From positions 9,240-73,239 of the forward strand of contig DASYNF010000042.1 of the NCBI GenBank assembly GCA_036008685.1: a stretch of DNA of 64,000 nucleotides, read 5' to 3'. The notes below the pieces were generated by a model. The model saw only the letters and a list, made by a program, of their open reading frames with translations. It did not search any database and had not been told where the DNA came from. Positions 34,044 through 44,584 of this stretch are shown here, piece by piece (within the stretch, counting starts at the first letter, position 1; each line of letters begins with the position of its first letter). The DNA is from Actinomadura_C sp036008685 (GTDB taxonomy: Bacteria; Actinomycetota; Actinomycetes; Streptosporangiales; Streptosporangiaceae). The translations under genes and the position numbers were made by a program.

Positions 34044-34801
34044 GCACCTTCGCCCCCGCACCGGGCGCGGCTCCGAAGAGCCGGATCATCTCGGCTCAGA
34101 CCGCCTACGAGGTCCGGACGCTGCTGCGCAACGGCGAGCAGCTGCTCCTGACGCTGATCATCCCGGTCGTGCTGCTGCTGCTGTTCGGCGCGACCTCGCT
34201 GCTGGACCTCGGCACCTCCGACCGGGTCGGCTTCCTCACCCCGGGCATCCTGGCACTGGCGGTGATGTCGACGGCCTTCACCGGGCAGGCGATCGGCACC
34301 GGGTTCGAGCGCCGCTACGGCGTGCTCAAACGGCTCGGCGCCACCCCGCTGTCACGGTCCGGACTGATCGCCGCCAAGACGCTGACCGTGATCGCGGTGG
34401 AGATCCTGCAGGCCGTGGTGATCGCCGTCGTCGCACTGGCGCTCGGCTGGCATCCGCACGGCAACCCGCTGTCTGTGATCTTGCTCGTGCTCCTCGGCAC
34501 GGCGGCGTTCAGCGGGCTCGGGCTGCTCATGGCCGGCACACTCCGCGCGGAGGCCACCCTCGCGGCGGCCAACCTGGTGTACGTGCTGCTGCTGGCGGCC
34601 GGTGGAGTCATCTTTCCTCTGACCAAGTTCCCGGACGCCGCGCGATCGGTACTGGAGCTGCTGCCGATCTCGGCGCTGGCCGACGGGCTCCGGCAGGTGC
34701 TGCAGCACGGCGCCGCACTGCCCGTACGTGATCTGGTCGTCCTCGCCGTGTGGGCGGTCATCGCGCTTCCGGCGGCCGCGCGCTTCTTCCGCTGGGAGTA
34801 G
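34040..34801 (+). CDS. ABC-2 type transporter permease
   Basis: A 253-residue permease with six hydrophobic segments (LLLTLIIPVVLLLLFG; LTPGILALAVMSTAFTG; LTVIAVEILQAVVIAVVALA; LLVLLGTAAFSGLGLLMAG; AANLVYVLLLAAGGVIFP; VVLAVWAVIALPAAARFF). The motif FERRYGVLKRLGATPLSR is the cytoplasmic coupling region of ABC-2 permeases. The ATG at 34040 overlaps the stop of the ATPase (ATGA); the pair forms the exporter. Confidence 0.93.
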   Translation: MSTFAPAPGAAPKSRIISAQTAYEVRTLLRNGEQLLLTLIIPVVLLLLFGATSLLDLGTSDRVGFLTPGILALAVMSTAFTGQAIGTGFERRYGVLKRLGATPLSRSGLIAAKTLTVIAVEILQAVVIAVVALALGWHPHGNPLSVILLVLLGTAAFSGLGLLMAGTLRAEATLAAANLVYVLLLAAGGVIFPLTKFPDAARSVLELLPISALADGLRQVLQHGAALPVRDLVVLAVWAVIALPAAARFFRWE

Positions 34802-34805
34802 GCGC

Positions 34806-35741
34806 ATGGCACTGGCCGAGGCCCCGGGCTCGTACGGGCGGCCCGGGTGGTTCGCCCGTGGCGCTCAGGTCTTCTCGCTGGGGGCGGTGCCCCCTCCCGC
34901 GCTGATCCTGCTCGGCATCGTCTCGGTGCAGATCGGGGCCGGGGTCGCCAAGCACCTCTTCGTCCGGCTGCCGCCGGACGCCGTCGTGCTGATGCGGCTG
35001 TTCACCTCCGCGGTCGTGCTCGGCTTCCTGTCCCGCCGGGTCCTGCGCGCCGTGCTGCGCGACCACTCGTGGCGAGACCTCTCCGTCGCGGGCGGCTTCG
35101 GGCTGACGCTGGCGCTCATGAACTTCTCCATCTACCAGTCGATGGCCCGGATCCCCCTCGGCATCGCGGTGACGATCGAGTTCCTCGGGCCTCTGGTCGT
35201 GGCCATCGTGGCCTCGCGGCGCAGGCTCGACCTGGTGTGGGCGGCCCTCGCCCTCGGCGGGGTGCTGATGCTGGCCCGTGGCGGCGGGGCCGTCACCGTG
35301 GCGGGTGTCGCCTTCGCGCTGCTGGCGGGAGTGTGCTGGGCCGGTTACATCCTGCTGAGCGCCGCGACCGGGAAGCGCTTCGCCGGCTCGACCGGGCTCG
35401 CGATGGCCAGCATCGTCGGCACCGTGGCGATGCTGCCCGTCGGAGTGGCCGCCGGCGGCACGGCCTTGCTCGACCCGGAACTGCTGGTCATCGGAGCGGC
35501 CATCGGGCTGCTGTCCTCGGTGATCCCCTACTCCCTTGAGCTGGAGGCGCTCCGCCGCGTCCCTGCCCGGGTCTTCGGCATCCTGATGAGCCTGGAGCCG
35601 GCCGTGGCGGCCCTGGTCGGCCTGGTGATCCTGGGCGAGGTGCTGTCCGTGCGGGAATGGGCGGCGATCGGCTGCGTCATCGTCGCCTGCGTCGGCTCGA
35701 CCCGGGGCCAGAAGGAACCTCCCACGGCGCCCGAGGGCTAG
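34806..35741 (+). CDS. rhtA: DMT-family exporter, RhtA-like (EamA domains)
   Basis: A 311-residue protein with ten predicted helices and two EamA repeats. The RhtA-type pattern is visible in QIGAGVAKHLFVRLPPDAVV, NFSIYQSMARIPLGIAVTIE, FLGPL and the second repeat ending EALRRVPARVFGILMSLEPA. RhtA exports threonine, homoserine and other amino acids. ATG 34806 starts 4 nt after the permease stop, so it is likely in the same transcript as the ABC exporter. Confidence 0.88.
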   Translation: MALAEAPGSYGRPGWFARGAQVFSLGAVPPPALILLGIVSVQIGAGVAKHLFVRLPPDAVVLMRLFTSAVVLGFLSRRVLRAVLRDHSWRDLSVAGGFGLTLALMNFSIYQSMARIPLGIAVTIEFLGPLVVAIVASRRRLDLVWAALALGGVLMLARGGGAVTVAGVAFALLAGVCWAGYILLSAATGKRFAGSTGLAMASIVGTVAMLPVGVAAGGTALLDPELLVIGAAIGLLSSVIPYSLELEALRRVPARVFGILMSLEPAVAALVGLVILGEVLSVREWAAIGCVIVACVGSTRGQKEPPTAPEG

Positions 35742-35778
35742 CGCGCCGGCGTCCCCGGTGATGCTGGTCCCGAGTCGG

Positions 35779-36465
35779 CTACCGGCCCGGCCGCGGGCGG
35801 TGGAACTCGGCACGCCAGCGGTGCACGGAGGGATTGACGGCGTCGCGGACGTCTTCGATTCGCACGGCCCGGAGGCCGCCGCTCGTGAAGGAATCGATCT
35901 CAGCGCGGGTGAGCGGCCACGGTGGTCCCTCTTCCGGGTCGTCGTCCTCGTCGCGGGCCGCCGCGATGACGATCAGGGTCCCGCCGGGCGCGACGAGGTG
36001 CGCCACGTTCGCGATGGCCTCCGGCCGAGGCGATCCGGGGAGTGCCTGGACGGTATGGCTCTCGACCACCAGGTCGAATGCCTCCCGCCAGGCGGCGGGC
36101 GGGTTCAGCAGGTCGGCCGTGTGGAACCGCACACCCGAGTCGGGATATCGGCGCCGGGCGACCTCGACGGCGGTGGCGGCGACGTCGAAGGCGACCGTGT
36201 CGAACCCGAGCCCCGCGACATACGCGGCGTCATGACCTGGACCACAACCGACGACGAGGGCGCGTCGCCCACCGCCCTCGAGCTCACCCGCCTCCGCCCA
36301 CTCCACCAGCAGCCGATGGGGTTCTCCCCGGTCCCATGGCACCACCGTCTCGCCTGTCTCCGCCTCCGCGTACAGGCGTTCGAACCAGCCCGTCGGATCA
36401 TCGACGGCCAGGGACTCGGCCGCCAGGCGGCGGGCATGCTCATCCGGATCCGGCCCGGTCATCAC
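35779..36465 (-). CDS. class I SAM-dependent methyltransferase (thiopurine-methyltransferase-like)
   Basis: A 228-residue methyltransferase with motif I ALVVGCGPGHDAAYVAGLG, motif II DTVAFDVAATAVEVARRRYP, and LVVESHTVQALPGSPRPEAI, a layout typical of the TPMT/tellurite-resistance group. The PWDRGEPHRLLVEW segment near residue 45 also fits that group. The acceptor is unknown. It is convergent with the rhtA-like gene; no close partner. Confidence 0.88.
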   Translation of the reverse strand: MMTGPDPDEHARRLAAESLAVDDPTGWFERLYAEAETGETVVPWDRGEPHRLLVEWAEAGELEGGGRRALVVGCGPGHDAAYVAGLGFDTVAFDVAATAVEVARRRYPDSGVRFHTADLLNPPAAWREAFDLVVESHTVQALPGSPRPEAIANVAHLVAPGGTLIVIAAARDEDDDPEEGPPWPLTRAEIDSFTSGGLRAVRIEDVRDAVNPSVHRWRAEFHRPRPGR

Positions 36466-36666
36466 GCCTCCACAGGAGTTATCACGTACGCCGCGGGTGA
36501 TGCGGTGGTCAGCAGGCGATCACGACCATGGCACGAACGTCCCCACCGGCGCAAAGAGGCCTCTGAAGGACGGCGGCGAGGAAACCCGTGGTGGATGACC
36601 TGATTCGGTGCCGTTCGAGCCTTCCGAGGTGTCCTAGGCGGGATCTTCCAGGCCGGGCCGGGATCC

Positions 36667-36672
36667 TAGACT
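36667..36672 (+). promoter_or_regulatory. -10 element of a leaderless polX promoter
   Basis: TAGACT lies 6 nt before the polX ATG at 36679, so transcription should start at or next to the start codon. No convincing -35 is visible, and no ribosome site precedes the ATG. Confidence 0.55.
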
Positions 36673-36678
36673 CGTCGC

Positions 36679-38400
36679 ATGGCACGGGCGAACAACGAGG
36701 TGGCGGCTCTGCTGCAGGAGCTGGCGGACCTCCTGACCATCACCGGGGGCGACGCCTTCAAGGTCCGGGCGTACGAGAAGGCCGTACGGGCCATCTCCGG
36801 CCACCCCGAGGACGTGGGCGAGCTCGGCCTGGCCGGCCTCAAGAAGATCCCGAGCGTCGGGGACGCGATAGCGAAGAAGATCCTCGACTACCAGCGGACC
36901 GGCACGATCCGGCAGGTCGAGGACCTCCGCGCGCAGATCCCCGCGGGGGTCCGGACCCTCACCGACATCCCCACCCTGGGCCCGAAGAAGGCCATGGCGC
37001 TGTACGAAGAGCTGGGGGTCGACTCCGTGGCCGGCCTGGAGGAGGCCGTCCGCGCGGGCCGGCTGCGGGGTCTGAAGGGCTTCGGCGAGAAGACCGGGGA
37101 GAACATCCTGCGCGGGATCGCGATCATGGCGCAGTCCGCCGACCGCTTCCCGATCGACACGGCGATGGAGATCGCCGAGAGGATCGTCGCGACCCTCGAG
37201 CGGGTCCCCGGGGCCGTGCGCTGCGCCTACGCCGGATCACTGCGCCGGATGCGCGAGACGATCGGCGATATCGACGTCCTCGTCGCGTCGGAGGACCCCG
37301 GCCCGATCATGGAAACGTTCGTCTCGATGCCGCAGGTGACGGATGTCATCGCCCGTGGTGACAAGAAGACCTCGGTCCGCACCTTCAGGGGCCCGCAGGT
37401 GGACCTGAGGGTGGTCCCTCCCGAGTCCTGGGGGGCGGCGCTTCAGTATTTCACCGGGTCCAAGGAGCACAACGTCCGCATCCGCGAGCGGGCCGTGCGG
37501 GCGGGCCTCAAGCTGTCGGAGTACGGACTGTTCGAGGCCGGGTCGGGCGAGCTGATCGTCTCCTCGACGGAGGAGGAGGTGTACGAGCGGCTGGGTCTCC
37601 CATGGATCCCGCCGACGCTGCGCGAGGACGACGGCGAGATCGAGGCGGCCCTCGAGGACGGGCTCCCGGCCCTGGTGCGGGTCGAGGACCTCCGGGGGGA
37701 CCTGCACTCCCACACGGACCTGACCGACGGCCGCGCGACGCTCGAGGAGATGGCGGCGGCCGCGGCGGAGCGGGGGCTCGAGTACTACGCGATCACCGAC
37801 CACGCCCCGAACCTCCGCATGCACCGGATGACGGACGAGAAGATGCTCGCCCAGCGCGAGGCCCTGCGGACGCTCCAGGAGCGCCATCCGGAGATGGCGC
37901 TGCTGCACGGCACCGAGCTCAACATCGCCCCGGACGGCGGCGTGGACTGGCCCGCGGAGTTCCTCGACGGTTTCGACGTCTGCGTGGCCTCGGTGCACTC
38001 CCACTTCACCCAGGACGTGGAGGAGATGACCCGGCGGTTCGTCACCGCCTGCGAGAACCCCCATGTCAACATCATCGGCCATCCGACGGCCCGGGCCATC
38101 GGGAGGCGGCCCCGGGTCGAGGCGGACTGGGACGAGGTGTTCGAGGCGTGTGCGCGCACCGGTACGGCCCTGGAGATCAACTCTTTCCCGGACCGGCTGG
38201 ACCTGCCGGCCGACCTCGTGCGCAGGGCCAAGCGGCACGGAGTCAGGTTCGCCGTGGACACCGACGCGCACGCCGTCGCCCACCACCGCAACATCCGTTA
38301 CGGCCTGGGCACGGCTCAGCGCGGCTGGCTCACCCCCGACGACGTGATCAACACCTGGCCCCTCGACCGGCTCCGCCGGTTCCTTGACAAGGGGCGCTGA
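36679..38400 (+). CDS. polX: family X DNA polymerase with PHP domain (PolX)
   Basis: A 573-residue bacterial PolX. Residues ~1-145 are helix-hairpin-helix DNA-binding modules (LKKIPSVGDAIAKKILDY; IPTLGPKKAMALYEELG). The polymerase palm follows, with GSLRRMRETIGDIDVLV carrying two metal Asp and QVDLRVVPPESWGAAL the third. From ~residue 335 a PHP domain (GDLHSHTDLTDGRATLEEMA, YAITDHAPNLRMH, GTELNI, HPTARAIG) supplies Mn-dependent 3'-5' exonuclease and AP-site functions. It acts in gap filling and base excision repair. A single gene, leaderless by appearance. Confidence 0.95.
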   Translation: MARANNEVAALLQELADLLTITGGDAFKVRAYEKAVRAISGHPEDVGELGLAGLKKIPSVGDAIAKKILDYQRTGTIRQVEDLRAQIPAGVRTLTDIPTLGPKKAMALYEELGVDSVAGLEEAVRAGRLRGLKGFGEKTGENILRGIAIMAQSADRFPIDTAMEIAERIVATLERVPGAVRCAYAGSLRRMRETIGDIDVLVASEDPGPIMETFVSMPQVTDVIARGDKKTSVRTFRGPQVDLRVVPPESWGAALQYFTGSKEHNVRIRERAVRAGLKLSEYGLFEAGSGELIVSSTEEEVYERLGLPWIPPTLREDDGEIEAALEDGLPALVRVEDLRGDLHSHTDLTDGRATLEEMAAAAAERGLEYYAITDHAPNLRMHRMTDEKMLAQREALRTLQERHPEMALLHGTELNIAPDGGVDWPAEFLDGFDVCVASVHSHFTQDVEEMTRRFVTACENPHVNIIGHPTARAIGRRPRVEADWDEVFEACARTGTALEINSFPDRLDLPADLVRRAKRHGVRFAVDTDAHAVAHHRNIRYGLGTAQRGWLTPDDVINTWPLDRLRRFLDKGR

Positions 38401-38433
38401 GCTCCTTCACAAGGGGGCTGAGCTCCTTCACGA
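38396..38433. repeat. 21-nt-period direct repeat across the polX stop
   Basis: GCTGAGCTCCTTCAC at 38396-38410 recurs at 38417-38431; a weaker third copy (CCTTGACAAGGGGC) precedes it inside polX. The repeat contains the TGA stop, so a second in-frame stop lies 21 nt downstream. Confidence 0.8.
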
Positions 38434-38450
38434 CGGGGGCGGAACCGGCG

Positions 38451-38480
38451 GCACGGCCCCACCAGGGCGCGGGGCCGTGC
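38451..38480. terminator. terminator hairpin between polX and ctaA
   Basis: GCACGGCCCC (38451-38460) and GGGGCCGTGC (38471-38480) form a perfect 10-bp stem around a 10-nt loop, between convergent genes. There is no T-run. Confidence 0.75.
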
Positions 38481-38518
38481 GGGGGCCGGACGTACGGCCG
38501 CCCGGCGGCGAAGGAGGG

Positions 38519-39553
38519 TCAGCGGCCGGGGTCGCCGCCCGCGGCCGCCCCGGCCGCGACCGGACGCGCCCGAGAGGCCCGCGCCTCAGGGACCGGGCCG
38601 CCGGGCATCACGAGGGGCCCGCGGTCGCGGAGCGCGAAGACCAGGCGCAACATGGCGATCCACAGCAGTGCCGAGCCGAGCATGTGCAGGGCCACGAGCG
38701 GTGCCGGCACGCCGGTGAAGTACTGCACGTATCCGATGCCGCCTTGGGCGAGCTCGATAACCATGAGGTCCGCGGCACGGCGCCGGACCGTCCTGGGCGC
38801 GCCCGTGTGGTGTAGCCCGATGAGCAGCGTGATGGTGAGCGCCACCGTCACCCATGCGAGTACGCCGTGGACCCGGGCGACCTGTTCGATCTCGAATCCG
38901 AACCGCGGCGCCTGATCATCACCGGCATGCGGACCGGTGCCGGTCACGACCGTCCCCGCCACCAGGAGCGCGACGACCACTCCGCTCAGCGCGAAGGCCA
39001 GCCGGCGAAGCCATGGCCCGACCAGTCTCCTGGGGGCGCCGTCCCCCTCACCCGCCCGTACGTGCAGCCAGACGGCTGCGAGGATCAGCGCGGCCGACAG
39101 CATGTAGTGCGCCGCCACCGTGGCCGGATGGAGCCCGGTCAGCACGGTGATGCCGCCGAGGCCGGCCTGTGCCACGACGCCGGCCGGCTGCACGGCCGCC
39201 AGGCGCAGGAGGTCACGGCGGCGCGGGACGAGCCGTAGCGCGGCGGTGAGGACCACGACGGCCACGGCGAGGACCAGGAAGGTCAGGGTCCGGTTGCCGA
39301 ACTCGATGGCCATGTTGACCGGTGAATGGTCCGGTGTGGAGGCCGGCACGAGACTGTCCCCCGTGCACTTGGGCCAGGTGGGACAGCCCAGCCCCGACTT
39401 GGTGAGCCGCACGGCTCCGCCGCTCACGATGATGCCCGCGTTGACGATCACTCCCAAGAGGGCGAACAGCCGCGTCGAGGCAGGGGTGGGACGCCATACG
39501 GCGTCCCGGAGCCGGGTCAGGAGGTTCTCGGTCTGCGCTGCCACGGCCAACAT
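38519..39553 (-). CDS. ctaA: haem A synthase (CtaA/COX15)
   Basis: A 344-residue membrane protein with eight hydrophobic segments that oxidises the C8 methyl of haem O to give haem A for cytochrome aa3 oxidase. Visible features are GGAVRLTKSGLGCPTWPKCT (the extracytoplasmic loop with the paired Cys), ATVAAHYMLSAALILAAVWLH, FEIEQVARVHGVLAWVTV and VALHMLGSALLWIAML, which carry the haem-ligand histidines. ATG 39553 has GAGGTG upstream. It is the third gene of ctaB-prsW-ctaA on this strand; its C-terminus is Ala/Arg-rich and unconserved. Confidence 0.93.
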   Translation of the reverse strand: MLAVAAQTENLLTRLRDAVWRPTPASTRLFALLGVIVNAGIIVSGGAVRLTKSGLGCPTWPKCTGDSLVPASTPDHSPVNMAIEFGNRTLTFLVLAVAVVVLTAALRLVPRRRDLLRLAAVQPAGVVAQAGLGGITVLTGLHPATVAAHYMLSAALILAAVWLHVRAGEGDGAPRRLVGPWLRRLAFALSGVVVALLVAGTVVTGTGPHAGDDQAPRFGFEIEQVARVHGVLAWVTVALTITLLIGLHHTGAPRTVRRRAADLMVIELAQGGIGYVQYFTGVPAPLVALHMLGSALLWIAMLRLVFALRDRGPLVMPGGPVPEARASRARPVAAGAAAGGDPGR

Positions 39554-39632
39554 CGTACGAGCACCTCGGCGCTGCCCGGATCCGCCCCCGGGCCGGCGCC
39601 TCCCGCCGGCCCTCCACGGGCCCGGACCTGTC

Positions 39633-40826
39633 TCAGGGGCGGGGCTGATAGAACCCCGACGGGTGCCGGCCCGCCCACGGCGGGAGCACCGGCTGCGGCG
39701 GCGTGCGCAGGAAGGCCTGTCTCGCCAGCCGCATGAGCTCCAGGAGGGCATCTTGGCGCCGCTGGAACCGGGCCGGATCGATGGTGCCCCGCTCGGCACG
39801 CCGGTGCAGAAGCGCCAGTTCGGTGGCCGCGAGCTGGAAGTCGGCCATCGCCCGGGCCGCCGGCCTGCCCCCGACGGAGCGGGCCCAGTGGCGGGCGGCC
39901 CGCCGGGCCGGCATCCGGCCCAGCATCCACACGTCCTGCGGGGTCACCAGCCCGGTCTCGTAGTACAGAGGCAGATAGCGGTTGATGAGCTGAACCGTAC
40001 GCCGCCGGTCCACGATGATCACGATGATCAGGATCAGGAGAATGCAGAAGTCCAGCAGGTAGACCAGCGCCAGCCCGGTCAGGCCGAACGCGCTCGCGCC
40101 GTTCCACAGGCCGTGCAACACCATCGCCGCCAGCAGTCCCACGATCGGCGCCAGGATCCGGCCGACCCCACGGTGGGTGGCCGCATAGGCCACGCCGAGG
40201 CCGGTCATGGACGTGAACAGCGGGTGGCCGAGCGGCGAGAGGATCCCCCGCGCGATGAAGACGCCCTGCAGCTGCGCGGATCCGCCCTGGTCGTAGGCGC
40301 GCATGTAGTAGGTGACGTTCTCCATCATGGCGAAGCCGATGGCCACCAGGGCCGCATAGACGAGACCGTCGATGAATCCGTCGATCTCGTCGCGCCGGAA
40401 CCACAGGAGCCCGAAGAGCACGGTGCCCTTCAGCGATTCCTCCACCAGTGGCGCTCCGAGCGTGGCGCTGATGAAGTTGCCCTTCGCCTCACCGAAGACC
40501 GGGACGGTGACATAGATCATCCCCAGTGTGTTGAGCACGAGGGCGCCGAGCACGGCGACCCCGGCCCCCCACATGAAGGCGAGCACGAGGTTGCGCGCCG
40601 GCTCCGGCTCGAGCCTGTCGAGGAACAGGACGATCGCCACCAGGAGGGGCACCGGCAGGAGCGCCAGCAGCAGCCCCACTCCGAAGCCCCGGCCACCGAA
40701 GACCGCGTCGAGACCCAAGGCGATGAGCGCACACGCTGATGAGGCGATCAGGCCGACGATGAGGCCGGCAGGTGGGCGTCCCGGGATCCGTCCCTCGAGC
40801 ACGGCTTTCGGATCAACACTCGCCAT
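39633..40826 (-). CDS. prsW: PrsW-family intramembrane metalloprotease
   Basis: A 397-residue membrane protein with about eight helices, then a ~110-residue basic cytoplasmic tail. PrsW motifs are present: APLVEESLKGTVLFGL (the EE pair), YAALVAIGFAMMENVTYYM (EN) and HPLFTSMTGLG, LHGLWNG (His). PrsW homologues cut membrane-bound anti-sigma factors; none is encoded nearby. The ATG at 40826 gives the usual length; the long in-frame extension is not conserved. It lies between ctaB and ctaA. Confidence 0.9.
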   Translation of the reverse strand: MASVDPKAVLEGRIPGRPPAGLIVGLIASSACALIALGLDAVFGGRGFGVGLLLALLPVPLLVAIVLFLDRLEPEPARNLVLAFMWGAGVAVLGALVLNTLGMIYVTVPVFGEAKGNFISATLGAPLVEESLKGTVLFGLLWFRRDEIDGFIDGLVYAALVAIGFAMMENVTYYMRAYDQGGSAQLQGVFIARGILSPLGHPLFTSMTGLGVAYAATHRGVGRILAPIVGLLAAMVLHGLWNGASAFGLTGLALVYLLDFCILLILIIVIIVDRRRTVQLINRYLPLYYETGLVTPQDVWMLGRMPARRAARHWARSVGGRPAARAMADFQLAATELALLHRRAERGTIDPARFQRRQDALLELMRLARQAFLRTPPQPVLPPWAGRHPSGFYQPRP

Positions 40827-40864
40827 ATGCCGAGCGTAGTCCAGCTTATGGGGAGATGCCGGGC

Positions 40865-41872
40865 TTAGTTCAGCCAGGTGACGACGAACGGATCCACGGC
40901 CACCGCGGAGAAGAGCAACGCCATGTAGACGTTGGAGAGGTGGAAGAACCTCATCGGCCGCAGCTCGACCCCGGTCGCACCGTGTCCGGCCCGGGCCAGC
41001 AACCGGTGAACCTCGGCCAGGATCACCGCCCCGAGCAGGACCGCGACAGCCCCGTAGAAGGGGCTCATCCCGGCCACCGGCCACAGGACGAGGGAGCACA
41101 ACACGGTCGCCCAGGTGTAGGCCAGGCTCTCGACGATCACCCGCCGCTCGGTCGCCACCACCGGAAGCATCGGCACGCCCGCGGCCGCGTAGTCCTCGCG
41201 GTAGCGCATGGCGAGCGTCCAGGTGTGCGGAGGCGTCCACAGGAACACCACGCCGAACAGCAGGAACGGCGGCAGCGCCAGGGAGCCGGTGACGGCCACC
41301 CAGCCGATGAGGACGGGCATGCACCCCGCGATGCCGCCCCAGACGACGTTCTGCGAGGTCCGGCGCTTCAGCAGCAGGGAATAGACGAAGATGTAGTACA
41401 GGATCGCCGTCACCGACAGCGCGGCCGCGAGTGTGTTGACCGTGAGGAGGAACCCGGCGGTCGAAAACGTGGCCAGCGCGATCCCGAAGGTGAGCGCCGC
41501 CCGCGGCGACACCTGGGCCCGGGCCAGCGGGCGGCGGCGGGTGCGCCGCATCTTCGCGTCGATGTCCCGGTCGATGTAACAGTTGATCGCGTTGGCGGCG
41601 CCCGCCGAGAGGGTCCCGAACAGGAACGTGGCGAGCGCCTTGCCGAGGGGAGGCACTCCCCTGGCGGCCAGGAACATCACGGGCAGTGTTGTGATCAACA
41701 GCAACTCGATGACCCGGGGCTTGGTCAGCGCGACATAGGCGCGCAGGAGCGCACCCGGCCGCAGGCCTCCGGCCGCGGCCCCGTTCGCCGAGCCGCCGCC
41801 CGACCGGGTCGTCGGCTCCGCCGGCATCTCTTCGGCATGCTCGATCTCGAGCTTGTTACTGAGCACCGTCAC
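40865..41872 (-). CDS. ctaB: protohaem IX farnesyltransferase (haem O synthase)
   Basis: A ~335-residue UbiA-type prenyltransferase with nine helices that adds a farnesyl group to haem B, giving haem O. The two Asp-rich motifs are NAINCYIDRDIDAKMRRTRR (N-x-x-x-D-x-x-x-D) and AMRYREDYAAAGVPMLPVV (YREDY). The next step is catalysed by CtaA, encoded two genes on. GTG 41872 or 41866 could be the start; neither has a clear ribosome site, which suggests a leaderless mRNA. Confidence 0.94.
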   Translation of the reverse strand: MTVLSNKLEIEHAEEMPAEPTTRSGGGSANGAAAGGLRPGALLRAYVALTKPRVIELLLITTLPVMFLAARGVPPLGKALATFLFGTLSAGAANAINCYIDRDIDAKMRRTRRRPLARAQVSPRAALTFGIALATFSTAGFLLTVNTLAAALSVTAILYYIFVYSLLLKRRTSQNVVWGGIAGCMPVLIGWVAVTGSLALPPFLLFGVVFLWTPPHTWTLAMRYREDYAAAGVPMLPVVATERRVIVESLAYTWATVLCSLVLWPVAGMSPFYGAVAVLLGAVILAEVHRLLARAGHGATGVELRPMRFFHLSNVYMALLFSAVAVDPFVVTWLN

Positions 41873-42337
41873 AATGGGTCCAGGTCCACCTACGCGCCAT
41901 GCGATGCCCATGCCGTACGGCCAGGCCATGCGCTGTTTTGATCCTGCCGCAGCCGTTCCTGCCGACCGCGTCCTCACTGTAGTGCCGACCTGTCAAGGGT
42001 CGTACATCGGGGCACCGGACGCGCTGGCCGGAGGACACCTGACCCCCGCGCCCGCACATGCCCCGCCGGTATGGGTTAGCGGCGGAACGAGCGGGCAGAG
42101 CTCGGATTGCAACGTTCGAACGAGGGTAGAGCGACCGACGGCCGGGTCCGCGCTTGGATAGGCTCGGTCGCGTGACGCGATCGCCGTCGACGGGGGCCGG
42201 CGGCCACCGATCGGCCGCCCCGCCCGGTCCGCCTCCGGGCGGCCGTCACACATCCTTGGGGACACGGGTCTCGGAGTGAACAGGGGTCATGGGTCGCGAT
42301 GGGTGCACATGTCGTTCGAGAGGAGCCTGAACGTTCG
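41873..42337. other. divergent intergenic region between ctaB and tkt
   Basis: About 465 bp that must hold the ctaB and tkt promoters. CGTTCGAACG near 42112 is a perfect 10-bp palindrome. TAGGCT near 42156 could be a -10. No small gene or RNA motif is recognisable. Confidence 0.4.
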
Positions 42338-44455
<2,118 letters not shown>

Positions 44456-44530
44456 CGGGAAAGAGACGATGGACGGTGAGCCGGCGCGTGCGCGTCCCGG
44501 CTCACCGCCGTGTCCCCCCAGGGCAAGGCA

Positions 44531-44557
44531 AGCGCACACAGCGCACACAGCGCACAC
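44531..44557. repeat. three perfect 9-nt tandem repeats in the tkt-tal spacer
   Basis: AGCGCACAC occurs three times without gaps, followed by a partial fourth. It lies between the tkt stop and the tal ribosome site and could vary in copy number. Confidence 0.85.
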
Positions 44558-44584
44558 AGAGCAGCGAGGAACGAGGCGAAGGAA

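Noticed and set aside
42112..42121. CGTTCGAACG palindrome considered as a LexA site
   Set aside because: Spacing does not fit the actinobacterial SOS box (CGAAC-N4-GTTCG); likely a chance palindrome.
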